Assembly: GCA_022843805.1 (NCBI GenBank)
Contig: JALHMY010000084.1
Location: 1-44,379 of the forward strand
Source: Fuerstiella sp.
GTDB lineage: Bacteria; Planctomycetota; Planctomycetia; Planctomycetales; Planctomycetaceae
DNA: 44,379 nucleotides
Direction of reading: 5' to 3'
Positions 8,167 to 16,432 of this stretch are shown piece by piece (the first letter of the stretch is position 1; every line of letters starts with the position of its first letter). Below the pieces are notes generated by a model. It had not been told where the DNA came from. It worked only from the letters and a program-made list of their open reading frames with translations, and made no database searches. Position numbers and translations under genes: made by a program.

Positions 8167-9543
8167 ATGTTGCGGATTCAGATGGGGCAGTCGGCCCGAT
8201 ATTGTGACGGGATTTCTCGGCGCAGCTTCGTACAGCTGGGAGTGGCCGGGATGGCCAGTGCTGGTCTGTCGGACGTTCTCAGGGCTGCAGGGTCCGCTAA
8301 TCCGGATCGTAAAGATCGTTCGGCCATTCTGATCTGGCTGGACGGCGGTCCAAGTCATCTGGATCTGTATGATATGAAACCGGATGCTCCGGCCGAGTAT
8401 CGCGGAATCTGGCAGCCAGTTCGCACCAATGTGCCGGGAATCGAGATTACAGAGCTGTTTCCGAAACAGGCGAAAGTGGCGGATAAGTTTTCGATTGTGC
8501 GATCGCTGTATCATGACACAGGTGATCACTTTGCCGGTGGCCATCGAATGCTGACCACCAAAGACATGGGGGTCAGTGGAGCCGCCACGGCTGGCAAATT
8601 TCCATCGCTTGGTTCAGTGATTGCGCAGCAGCTGGGTCCGCGGCATCGCAGCATGCCGGCGTATGCGGCTGTCCCAGTCGCCAGCAGTATTGGACTGGTT
8701 CCGGGGTACTTTGGAGGTAACTGGCTGGGCGGCCAGTACGATCCGTTTCAGACGGGTGGTGATCCAAATAGTGCAAACTTTAAGATTGACAACCTGAATA
8801 TGCATGCCGGACTCACGCTGGAGCGTCTGCAATATCGCAGAACTCTTGTCAGCGATCTGGATCGACTTTCACGCACTGTCGATGCGTCAGGCCAGTTTGT
8901 TGTTCGAGATCGATTTGACGAAGACGCCTATGACTTTATCACGGGTGACCGTGCCCGTAAGGCGTTTGATCTGAGTACCGAAGACGAAAAGCTTCGTGAC
9001 CGTTATGGTCGTCATTCATGGGGTCAGAGCACATTGCTGGCTCGTCGTCTTGTGGAAGCCGGGACTCGGTTTGTTACGGTCCATTATGGCGGCTGGGATC
9101 ATCACTGGGACCTGAAGTCGGGGATGGAAAACTATCTGCCGCAGGTTGACAGTGCAGTCTCAGCGTTGTTTGAGGATCTGGATCAGCGAGGGATGCTGGA
9201 GTCCACAATGGTGATTTTGTGCGGAGAGTTCAGTCGTACTCCACGTATGAACGATGGAGGTAACGGTGGTCCTCCTCTCAGCAAAGGCACGCCTGGTCGC
9301 GACCACTGGGGGGCTGCTATGTTTTGCCTTCTCGGAGGCGGGGGAATCAAGGGCGGTACGATTGTGGGCTCAACGGATTCCAATGGAACTCGCCCGGTAA
9401 CGCGCGCCGTTCGTCCTGAGCACATCCACGCAACGATTTACAAGGCACTCGGTATAGATCCTGCCTTACAGTTGCTGGACCATCGTGGTCGACCGACCGC
9501 AATGCTGGAAGACCCGACTCCAATTGGCGAGTTGCTTGTATGA
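8167..9543 (+). CDS. DUF1501 domain-containing protein, Tat-exported
   Basis: A 458-residue protein of the DUF1501 family (alkaline-phosphatase/sulfatase-like fold), which is greatly expanded in Planctomycetes. The twin-arginine signal SRRSFVQLG lies at residues 17-25, followed by a hydrophobic stretch, so the folded protein is exported by Tat. Conserved family blocks are AILIWLDGGPSHLDLYDMKP (53-72), TVHYGGWDHHWDL, GEFSRTPRMN and GRDHWG. In most planctomycetes DUF1501 genes follow a DUF1549/DUF1553 cytochrome gene; here it stands alone. The start ATG 8167 has GGGGAG just upstream. Enzyme activity for the family is not established. The 210-nt gap before it has no gene but shows a short direct repeat, TTTGGGCGTTG, at 8091 and 8102. 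Confidence 0.93.
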   Translation: MLRIQMGQSARYCDGISRRSFVQLGVAGMASAGLSDVLRAAGSANPDRKDRSAILIWLDGGPSHLDLYDMKPDAPAEYRGIWQPVRTNVPGIEITELFPKQAKVADKFSIVRSLYHDTGDHFAGGHRMLTTKDMGVSGAATAGKFPSLGSVIAQQLGPRHRSMPAYAAVPVASSIGLVPGYFGGNWLGGQYDPFQTGGDPNSANFKIDNLNMHAGLTLERLQYRRTLVSDLDRLSRTVDASGQFVVRDRFDEDAYDFITGDRARKAFDLSTEDEKLRDRYGRHSWGQSTLLARRLVEAGTRFVTVHYGGWDHHWDLKSGMENYLPQVDSAVSALFEDLDQRGMLESTMVILCGEFSRTPRMNDGGNGGPPLSKGTPGRDHWGAAMFCLLGGGGIKGGTIVGSTDSNGTRPVTRAVRPEHIHATIYKALGIDPALQLLDHRGRPTAMLEDPTPIGELLV

Positions 9544-9558
9544 GGGGGTGGGCTGATC

Positions 9559-10680
9559 TTAAAGAATGGATGGGCGGCTGAAGAGATAGCCCTGAACCAG
9601 GTCGAACCCGATTTCTCTGCACATAGTGGCCATTTCTTCTGTTTCAACTCCTTCGGCCACAGCAATGACACCTTCGCCCTGAATTCCTCGAATGATTGCC
9701 GTAAACAGGCGGAGCTGTTCAGCGGAGACCTGCTGAAGTTCCCGCAGAAGTGATGGGTCAAACTTGATGTAGTCAGTGGATGCGGAAATCAGTTCTCGCA
9801 TTCGAGCCTGTCCGCATCCGAAGTCATCGAAAGCCAGTTTGATTCCGACAGCAGCCAGCCGTCTTCGGGCTTCGCGGATCAGTCCGGGTTCCGTGTCGGC
9901 TGCTTCATGAACTTCAAGCACCATCGCGCGTCCGGAATACTGTTTCTGGAGCTCCAGCATATGAGGAACCACGACGTCAAGAAGAGGTTCCATGGGGTGC
10001 GTGTTCAGGAATACGGGTGTGCAGGATGGAATCAGATGGCTGAATTGCATTCCCTGAGCGCGGCAGAACTTACTCAGTTCAATTTCACGACCGGCCTTGC
10101 GAGCCTGTTCGAACAGGCGTCCCGGAGTTTCGATTCCGGGAAGAGCCGTTCTGACGAGATATTCATGTCCTATCACGGCACCCGTTTTCAGACAATGGAT
10201 TGCCTGGTAACACGGCAGTGCTTCGCCTCCGTTGAGCAGCTGGGACAAACTTCGGCGTCCGACGACATTGAAGACATCCTGCGACGAGCAGGTTCGCTTA
10301 TACAGTGCTGCGGCTTCGGGGCCGGTCGCGTTATGAAAATGCTTTACAACTCGAAACCCCGTGTCGCCCACATCGAGTGCTGCTCCGTCGGAGAGCAGTG
10401 TGTCTCCGGTAATGCGGATGCCATCGACGAATGTTCCGTTCGTACTTCCGCTGTCCCGTACATACAGATTTCCCCCACTCTGGAACAGCTCGGCGTGTGA
10501 GCCACTCACCACCGGAGAATCAATTCTCAGATCCATATCCGGCCGCCGACCAATTCGAAAAGAACAGTTCGGCACCACGATGCTTTGAGTGGCGGTTCCT
10601 GGTGCGGTAGCACCCAGCAAAGACCACCTGACAGTGGCATTTGCTGTTTGTTCTTTTTGAAATTCACCAATCGAAGACAT
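9559..10680 (-). CDS. FHA-EAL fusion: phosphopeptide-binding domain plus c-di-GMP phosphodiesterase
   Basis: A 373-residue protein from the ATG at 10680, which has AGAAGGA 7 nt before it; a longer frame from 10743 is less likely. Numbered from 10680, the FHA domain spans about residues 40-110, with GRR at the phosphate-contact loop, SGSHAEL and DSGSTNGTFVDG. The EAL domain covers about 158-372. Its EAL motif reads HEYLVR instead of EALxR, but the metal-binding Glu is kept, as are Asn in FLNTHP, LEVHE, DDFG, the Lys in IKFDPS, AEGVET and the Gln of LVQGYLF. It therefore looks catalytically competent for breaking down c-di-GMP. The FHA domain suggests control by Ser/Thr kinases, which planctomycetes have in number. 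No GGDEF domain is present. The partner kinase is not in the window. Confidence 0.9.
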   Translation of the reverse strand: MSSIGEFQKEQTANATVRWSLLGATAPGTATQSIVVPNCSFRIGRRPDMDLRIDSPVVSGSHAELFQSGGNLYVRDSGSTNGTFVDGIRITGDTLLSDGAALDVGDTGFRVVKHFHNATGPEAAALYKRTCSSQDVFNVVGRRSLSQLLNGGEALPCYQAIHCLKTGAVIGHEYLVRTALPGIETPGRLFEQARKAGREIELSKFCRAQGMQFSHLIPSCTPVFLNTHPMEPLLDVVVPHMLELQKQYSGRAMVLEVHEAADTEPGLIREARRRLAAVGIKLAFDDFGCGQARMRELISASTDYIKFDPSLLRELQQVSAEQLRLFTAIIRGIQGEGVIAVAEGVETEEMATMCREIGFDLVQGYLFSRPSIL

Positions 10681-11090
10681 GAAGTCATCCTTCTGACTGG
10701 TTGTCACGGATATGTGAAGATGCCGATGCCCGTCGTTCCGCATCGAAGGTACGGCAAAACCCGGGTTTTCTGCATACCGCCAACCACTATGGACTTTGCT
10801 GCGCAGAAGACAGAAGAAGTTTGCGAACTGTGTCGGCGTGCTTTAAACAGCGGTAGTTTTGACTGGCTAAATCCGGGCACGCGAATTTGTTTGGATAAAA
10901 CGGTTCTTCCGAGCATTCCCGCACGCGTGAATACTCCGGGGCGTCGGAGAGCAAAGACCCGCCTGAGATGAAAAATATTCGGAAAGAGGGAATATCGGGA
11001 GATCGAATTTGACAGGCTGTAACCGCACTGGGCCTCTTCTAAAAACTTTAGGGCGCGCGGCGATTGAAAACATACCAATCATCGCGGCAG
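10681..11090. other. Gene-free spacer upstream of the FHA-EAL gene
   Basis: This stretch lies ahead of the FHA-EAL gene, which reads leftward from 10680, and presumably holds its promoter. No convincing gene or motif is seen. Its right end (11065-11090) belongs to the repeat element described next, since the same flank recurs at 31835. Confidence 0.5.
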
Positions 11091-11243
11091 ATGGGAGGGC
11101 GAAGCTCCTGCTGAGCCGAATATGGGAGAGCGAAGCTCCCGCTGCGCCAACGCTGGGAGGGCGAAGCTCCTGCTGAGCCGAAACTGGGAGAGCGAAGCTC
11201 CCGCTGAGCCGAGAAAAGCTCGGCAGGAGCCTCGCCCTCCTGG
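11065..11243. repeat. Four 31-bp direct repeats plus an inverted half, family A element
   Basis: Four exact 31-bp units lie head to tail (11091, 11122, 11153, 11184). They alternate between two versions, GGGAGGGCGAAGCTCCTG and GGGAGAGCGAAGCTCCCG, each followed by CTGAGCCG or a close variant. They are closed by an inverted half (11215-11243) containing GCTCGGCAGGAGCC, so the last unit and the half form a long hairpin. The 26 bp before the first unit (GAAAACATACCAATCA...) match the flank of the copy at 31835, so the repeated element is larger than the palindrome. There are no spacers, so this is not CRISPR. It looks like a REP/MITE-type dispersed element. Confidence 0.85.
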
Positions 11244-11264
11244 AAAACACTCAAGCTGCGGTTC

Positions 11265-12209
11265 TCAGTGGGTTATCTGTGCTTTGAACCATGCGGCCGT
11301 TTTAGCCAGACCTGCGTGAACATCTGTCGGAGCGCCCAGCAGTTCAGCCATTCTGTCTGCATCCAGAAGCGATCTTTCCACATCGCCGGCGCGACGTTCA
11401 GAAAAGGTGACAGGAACCCTGGATCCGAGTTCCTTCTGCAGGCATTCTGCAAGTTCCTGTGTTGTGGTTTCTCGTCCGGTTCCCACGTTAAGTATGGGGT
11501 CAGGAATCAATCCTTCCAGTGCTGCAATGTTTGCCCGGGCCACATCATCGATATAAACATAATCCCTGACACATCCTGCATCGCCAATGGAGCGACGTGC
11601 ATTGATTCGAATCGCCTCACCCGCCAGCATTCGATTGCAGAATATGGCAACGACTCCGGCTTCACCATGTGGATCCTGGCGAGGACCATAAACGTTGGCA
11701 TATCGAAGGATTGTTGGCTTAAGGTGATGTTCTGTCCGAAAGCACTCGAGGTATTTCTCGGTTGCAAATTTACTGCATGCGTAGGGGCTTACGGGCACAG
11801 GCGCTGTGGATATGCTCGCCCGCGTACCGTCGGGAACTTCACCGTAAATGGCACCACCGGTACTTGCGAACACCAGCCGCTGCACATTATGGGCGACGGA
11901 AGCCTGCATAATGTTCAGAGACCCGAGGATATTGATTTCCGCATCCAGCTGAGGTTCGCGAACACTGATTGCAACGCTGGCCTGAGCCGCCTGATGGCTT
12001 ACGACTGTGGGGCGAAATTCTCGGAATGCCGCTTCGACTTCCGCCTTATTTCTGATGTCTGAATGAAGAAATGTGGCCGAAGGCGGCACATTCTCGCGTC
12101 GACCGGTGCTGAGGTTATCGAGAACGCCGACTGTCCAGCCTTTGGCCAGGGCGGCTTCTGCAATATGGCTGCCAATGAAACCAGCTCCGCCGGTGATCAA
12201 CAAACGCAT
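11265..12209 (-). CDS. NAD-dependent sugar-nucleotide epimerase/dehydratase (GalE-like extended SDR)
   Basis: A 314-residue extended short-chain dehydrogenase. The Rossmann motif GGAGFIGSH is at residues 7-15; the catalytic region has STGGAIYGE (116-124) and YACSK (Y143, K147); substrate-side elements ANVYGPRQ and VRDYVYIDDVARA follow, and NVGTGRETT lies near residue 241. This matches UDP-glucose 4-epimerase-like enzymes that act on nucleotide sugars for envelope polysaccharide. The start is ATG 12209, preceded by GGAGAAG; a longer frame back to 12575 would add 122 residues with no SDR similarity and would overlap the divergent isomerase gene. Which sugar it acts on cannot be told from sequence alone. 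Confidence 0.9.
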   Translation of the reverse strand: MRLLITGGAGFIGSHIAEAALAKGWTVGVLDNLSTGRRENVPPSATFLHSDIRNKAEVEAAFREFRPTVVSHQAAQASVAISVREPQLDAEINILGSLNIMQASVAHNVQRLVFASTGGAIYGEVPDGTRASISTAPVPVSPYACSKFATEKYLECFRTEHHLKPTILRYANVYGPRQDPHGEAGVVAIFCNRMLAGEAIRINARRSIGDAGCVRDYVYIDDVARANIAALEGLIPDPILNVGTGRETTTQELAECLQKELGSRVPVTFSERRAGDVERSLLDADRMAELLGAPTDVHAGLAKTAAWFKAQITH

Positions 12210-12498
12210 TCCGTCACTTCTCCAATAGGTCCATAAGGCTGTTGCCAGTGTCTGTTCCGTCGGCCTGTTTGTAAGGATCGTACAATTCGGCAAAATCGGA
12301 TCCACGAAACTGTTAATATTAGCAGACAGAATCAGCAGAGTAAGACATTTTGATAAATTCGTCTGCCGGTGCTTTGCTACGCGACGATGCTGGCATTTGA
12401 ACGTTTTTTTGCAATGACGTTGGAATATACATCGTGAGTGCAGCAGAATGTCGATTCTTCGGGTGGGCCACAAATTTGGCGGAAGGGGGGGGATTTTC
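12210..12498. promoter_or_regulatory. Divergent promoter region between the epimerase and manA genes
   Basis: The two genes read away from each other across 289 nt, so the promoters of both must lie here. The stretch is more AT-rich than its surroundings (for example around 12310-12350), but no -35/-10 pair stands out. Confidence 0.4.
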
Positions 12499-13482
12499 AT
12501 GCAGCCGTTGATCTTTGAGCCAGTTCTGAAGCGAATTCGCTGGGGCGGAACTCGGCTCGGCTCGATGCTGGGCAAACCCCTGGGGCCCGAGTCAGATTAT
12601 GCGGAAAGCTGGGAAATTGCTGATCACGGGACTGATCAGAGTCGGGTCGCTGAGGGCCCATATCGCGGAATGCCGCTGAATCACCTGGTCCAGCGGGATG
12701 GGGAAGAATTGCTGGGTCGCCAAAACGGAATCGACCAGTTTCCGCTTTTGATCAAGTATCTGGACGCTCAGGACTGGTTGTCGCTTCAGGTGCATCCAAA
12801 CGATGCACAGGCTCGAAAATTTGATCCTCATGAAAATGGAAAAACCGAGGCATGGGTCGTTATCGATGCGGCGGAGGACAGCCGAATCTGCGCCGGATTG
12901 AAGCCCGGAGTGACGGCTGCGCATGTCAGGGATGCCGTGCAGGCGGGTTGTGTCGAAGAGTGTTTGCACCTGATTGGAGTGCAGCCGGGGGATTGCGTTT
13001 TTGTCCCCGCAGGCACCGTCCATGCACTGGGGCCTGGAATTTTGCTGGCTGAAGTGCAGCAGCAGAGCAATCTGACGTTCCGCTTACACGACTGGGGCAG
13101 ACTTGGGACCGATGGAAAACCCCGATCGCTGCATCTGAACGAATCAATTGCCTGCACAGACTTCAACCGAGGGCCTGTCAACCCGGTGATTCCGACGGCA
13201 ATGAACGACAATGGCCATGCATTTGAGGAACTGGTCAGGTCGGAATATTTTGTGATTCGTCGGCATTTCGGGGCGTGTCAGTTCGAGTTTCGCAGCGGAA
13301 ACTGTTTTCGAATTCTGATGTGTCTCAAAGGAAAGGGTACGCTGACTTCCGATTCCTTTCAGGCAGTGTTGCGTCCCGGGGCGACGATTCTGATTCCCTC
13401 TGCATGCAGGCACGCTGATGTCAGTCTGCAGGATGGGGCTGTGCTGCTGGAGGTGTTACCTCCTGATATCGCTGTCATGTGA
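12499..13482 (+). CDS. manA: Mannose-6-phosphate isomerase, type I
   Basis: A 327-residue cupin enzyme that interconverts mannose-6-phosphate and fructose-6-phosphate, feeding GDP-mannose and other sugar precursors. The zinc ligands are visible: Q97 and H99 in LQVHPND, E117 in KTEAW and H175 in VPAGTVHAL. The second cupin half is shorter, as in bacterial short forms (about 320 residues). The start is ATG 12499, just after a G-rich ribosome site; a longer frame from 12448 has no support. It runs in line with dcd and the RluA gene (gap 128 nt), and faces away from the nucleotide-sugar epimerase, which fits a local theme of sugar metabolism. Confidence 0.92.
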   Translation: MQPLIFEPVLKRIRWGGTRLGSMLGKPLGPESDYAESWEIADHGTDQSRVAEGPYRGMPLNHLVQRDGEELLGRQNGIDQFPLLIKYLDAQDWLSLQVHPNDAQARKFDPHENGKTEAWVVIDAAEDSRICAGLKPGVTAAHVRDAVQAGCVEECLHLIGVQPGDCVFVPAGTVHALGPGILLAEVQQQSNLTFRLHDWGRLGTDGKPRSLHLNESIACTDFNRGPVNPVIPTAMNDNGHAFEELVRSEYFVIRRHFGACQFEFRSGNCFRILMCLKGKGTLTSDSFQAVLRPGATILIPSACRHADVSLQDGAVLLEVLPPDIAVM

Positions 13483-13610
13483 TTTGAAACGCGGACGATC
13501 CCGCCGTACTCTTCGTTTTCCAATGGTGAATTGACCGGCAGCAGTCGCCATTGCAGTTAACGGACGACTTTTTCGGGTTCATGCCGCGTTTGCAGCAAAA
13601 AAGGTCCTCT

Positions 13611-14201
13611 ATGATTTTAAGTGGCAGCGAAATCAGGGCTCAGCTGGGAGGTAATATTCAGATTCAGCCATTCAACGAAGATCAGCTGAATCCGAACAGC
13701 TACAACCTGCGCCTTCACGATGAACTGCTGGAATACGAAGAAATTGTATTGGATATGAAACGTCCGAATCGATTTCGCAGGATTTCCATCCCGCCGGAGG
13801 GACTTGTGTTGCAGCCAAATCAGCTGTATCTCGGCCGTACAATTGAATATACGGAAACTCGAAATCTGGTGCCAATGCTTGAGGGTCGGTCTTCAATCGG
13901 CCGGCTCGGTCTGTTTGTTCACGTCACGGCCGGTTTTGGAGATGTGGGATTCTGTGGCTACTGGACGCTCGAAATGTTTGCGATCCAGCCTGTGCGAGTT
14001 TATGCCGGGGTGCAGGTTTGCCAGGTGTTCTATCACACCGTTGAAGGAGCTGTGACAGAGTATAAGAGCGGAAAGTACCAGCACAACCGCGACATACAGC
14101 CCAGCCTGCTGTTTCGCGAACTGGCCGCTCGTGATGAGCGGCAGAAAAAACTGAAGTTCGATTCGTCTGGTTCACCTGAAGATCCGAAAACGGATCCCTG
14201 A
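13611..14201 (+). CDS. dcd: dCTP deaminase
   Basis: A 196-residue enzyme that deaminates dCTP to dUTP for thymidylate synthesis. The family signature is intact: QLNPNSYNLRL (25-35), GRSSIGRLGLFVHVTAG (92-108) and GFGDVGFCGYWTLE with the catalytic E121. The sequence around E121 could fit either the plain deaminase or the bifunctional deaminase/dUTPase type; residues alone do not settle it. The start is ATG 13611 with AAGG upstream; a frame opening at 13551 adds 20 residues of no similarity. The stop codon overlaps the next ATG by one base (TGATG), so translation of the pseudouridine synthase is likely coupled. Confidence 0.95.
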   Translation: MILSGSEIRAQLGGNIQIQPFNEDQLNPNSYNLRLHDELLEYEEIVLDMKRPNRFRRISIPPEGLVLQPNQLYLGRTIEYTETRNLVPMLEGRSSIGRLGLFVHVTAGFGDVGFCGYWTLEMFAIQPVRVYAGVQVCQVFYHTVEGAVTEYKSGKYQHNRDIQPSLLFRELAARDERQKKLKFDSSGSPEDPKTDP

Positions 14202-15175
14202 TGTCCACGCTGGAGTTCATTGTTGAACGTTATCTTTCCGGTGTGCGGATCGACTCGTTTCTGAGCAAACATCTCCGCAATTATACGAGCTGGCGACTGC
14301 ATCGAATGGTCAGCCAGGGCCTCGCGCGGATTGATGATCTGCCTGCTTCCGCCGGCGATCGGGTTTTTACGAATCAGAGAGTTGTTCTGAAGCTTGTTGA
14401 GCCGCCGGATAAATTACTGGAACCATGTTCCGGTTCAGTTCCGATCGTGTATGAGGATCCCTGGATTATCGTTGTCGACAAGCCTGCGGGTCTCGTCGCA
14501 CATCCTGTTGGAGATTTCCAGGAAGGTACCCTGTCCAATGTGCTGCAGGGGCATCTGGATCGGCAATCCGCGATCCGTGGTCTGCTGCGTCCGGGCGTGG
14601 TTCATCGGCTGGATCGGATGACCAGCGGTTTGCTGGTGGCTGCGAAGGAGCACCTGTCTCATCGGCTGCTGTCGATCGATTTTCAGCAGGGAAAATTATC
14701 GAAGTCCTATCGGGCTCTGATTGAGGGTAACCCACATTGGGAATCACGGCTGATTGAACTGCCGATTGGTCAGTACCCGGGTGGCAACAGTGTGCTGATG
14801 TCTGCGAAGCCGGGTGCCAGAAACGCTCGACCTGCAAAGACCCGAGTCTCGGTCATTCGCCGATTCGGTGCATATTCACTCGTCGAGTGTGTTTTGTTTA
14901 CCGGAAGAAACCACCAGATTCGTGTTCATCTGGCCGAAATCGGATATCCGGTTGCTGGCGACGAATATTATGCTGCGTTTGGAGCGATTCGGAAGGCTCC
15001 CCGGTTTGATGGTGAGGAGCCAACCGAAGAACGCCATGCTCTCCACGCTGCATCCCTGGGATTTCTGCATCCGATTCTTCGCCAGTGGATTCACTTTCAG
15101 ACAGAACCGCCGGCAGATTTCTGGCAGCTTGCGTCACTGAGTGTTCCGGTGTCAGATTCACGGGTCTCAGGTTAA
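14201..15175 (+). CDS. RluA-family pseudouridine synthase
   Basis: A 324-residue RNA-modifying enzyme that turns specific uridines into pseudouridine in rRNA or tRNA. An S4-like RNA-binding region is at about residues 12-65 (RIDSFLSKHLRNYTSWRLHR). The catalytic domain has VVDKPAGLVAHP (91-102), the active-site block GVVHRLDRMTSGLLVAAK (132-149) with catalytic D138, and GRNHQIRVHLAEIGYPVAGD near the C-terminus. Which uridine it modifies (RluD-like or another) cannot be told. It follows dcd with a one-base overlap and ends 9 nt inside the convergent flavoprotein gene. Confidence 0.95.
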   Translation: MSTLEFIVERYLSGVRIDSFLSKHLRNYTSWRLHRMVSQGLARIDDLPASAGDRVFTNQRVVLKLVEPPDKLLEPCSGSVPIVYEDPWIIVVDKPAGLVAHPVGDFQEGTLSNVLQGHLDRQSAIRGLLRPGVVHRLDRMTSGLLVAAKEHLSHRLLSIDFQQGKLSKSYRALIEGNPHWESRLIELPIGQYPGGNSVLMSAKPGARNARPAKTRVSVIRRFGAYSLVECVLFTGRNHQIRVHLAEIGYPVAGDEYYAAFGAIRKAPRFDGEEPTEERHALHAASLGFLHPILRQWIHFQTEPPADFWQLASLSVPVSDSRVSG

Positions 15176-16138
15176 AACCAAACGGGTCCGGGATTTGAGA
15201 TAGTTGGGGCGAGGGATTCGATGGTTCAGTCGATTCAGCACCCTTCCAGCCTGACGGGACGGCGACAGCCTCCCGTCCGGAGAAAAGCCCACAACGTCAC
15301 CCACTCCAAAGACTCCTGTGCACCACGTCTCAAAGTGATTGGCACACCACAGCTTGCCGTTCTCGTCCGGCTCCACGCCAATGGCCGACAGATTTAGGTT
15401 CTCCGTAAAACCCACTGACCTTCGACAGTCCACCAGGGTTCTCGTTTTAGAAATTTTCATGTCTGCCAGCGGAGCCGCTTCATCGAAACAGTGATGTCCG
15501 ATTCTCACGCCAGTTGATTCAGCAAGCTCCATAAGAGCACTCGCCCGATCTTCCCGAGTGAGTAACTCTGCACGCACTCCAAACAGGCTGAACAGAGAAG
15601 AAAGCCCTGCGCCCATGTCTCCTCCACCAACCACGCAGATGTCCGGCAACAGTTGACGACCATCAAAAAGAGATTCCGGGCGATGATAAGGCAGCAACCC
15701 CAGCGGCCGATGTACGGCCGTCTGTCGCACTCCCGTGGCGATCACATAGTTTGCCGAATTGACGGCCGTTCGACTGAAATCCACTCCTGATGAGACAATC
15801 ACTTCAAGTCGATTACGGAACCGCGTCTCACCAATAAAGACATCAATGCCCAGTGGCTCCAGCGTGCTGATCTGTTCGCTGACTTCTGCAGCCACGGCTT
15901 TGGCAAGCAATCGCTGCAACATTCCTGGAGTGCCCGACTTTTGCATCAGTCGTCGCCGTGCGGCGGTGCTGTCGGCCATCAGTCCGCTGACAAGACGCCG
16001 CAGCGACTGCGACATTATCCACGCCGAATGACATGATTCCGACAGAATCGCGGCCACGCGCAGTTTTGCTGCCGCCGCCGCATACAACATTTCAAACGCA
16101 CTTTCGTCGTTTCCAATGACCGCAATATCGTATTGCAT
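15167..16138 (-). CDS. Degenerate FAD-dependent pyridine nucleotide-disulfide oxidoreductase-like protein
   Basis: A 323-residue protein resembling soluble transhydrogenase/dihydrolipoamide dehydrogenase. The N-terminal FAD motif is damaged (VIGNDESAFEML in place of GxGxxG) and the redox-active CxxxxC is missing (the region reads SESCHSAWIMSQSLRRLV). The internal NAD(P) motif ICVVGGGDMGAG and the late FAD element GVFGVGDVVG are preserved. The C-terminal dimerisation domain (about 110 residues in the family) is absent. The start is ATG 16138, with GAGGAG 14 nt upstream; a frame from 16249 is less likely. It could be an NAD(P)-binding sensor or an enzyme with a changed mechanism. It overlaps the RluA gene by 9 nt, tail to tail. 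Confidence 0.7.
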   Translation of the reverse strand: MQYDIAVIGNDESAFEMLYAAAAAKLRVAAILSESCHSAWIMSQSLRRLVSGLMADSTAARRRLMQKSGTPGMLQRLLAKAVAAEVSEQISTLEPLGIDVFIGETRFRNRLEVIVSSGVDFSRTAVNSANYVIATGVRQTAVHRPLGLLPYHRPESLFDGRQLLPDICVVGGGDMGAGLSSLFSLFGVRAELLTREDRASALMELAESTGVRIGHHCFDEAAPLADMKISKTRTLVDCRRSVGFTENLNLSAIGVEPDENGKLWCANHFETWCTGVFGVGDVVGFSPDGRLSPSRQAGRVLNRLNHRIPRPNYLKSRTRLVLT

Positions 16139-16432
16139 TTCCAATGACTCCTCGGAGACCCTGGCTCCGGTGTTTCCTTTAACAGCAGGGGGAATTGCTG
16201 TCCGCTCCGTGATCTGATGATTACAGAGTGTGGGGTATTGATCGAACATAGGGTGGCTTTTTCGTGAAGGAATAATGGGTAATATGTGGTTGAATTGGAG
16301 TGGTGCGAAGAATTTGTTGATTAAGCGGATTGTGCAGGGTGTCGTCCTAAATTCTTAATAAGTTTCAACTTGTATCTTTGCTTTTGAGTCTGTTAACTGC
16401 ATGAGGCGGCCTGTGAGGTTTTCCTGACAGCA

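Noticed and set aside
11091..11243. CRISPR array from 31-bp repeats
   Set aside because: Repeats abut with no spacers, differ in an alternating way and no cas genes are near.
12210..12575. N-terminal extension of the epimerase to 12575
   Set aside because: The extension has no similarity to the family, overlaps manA and the ATG at 12209 has a ribosome site.
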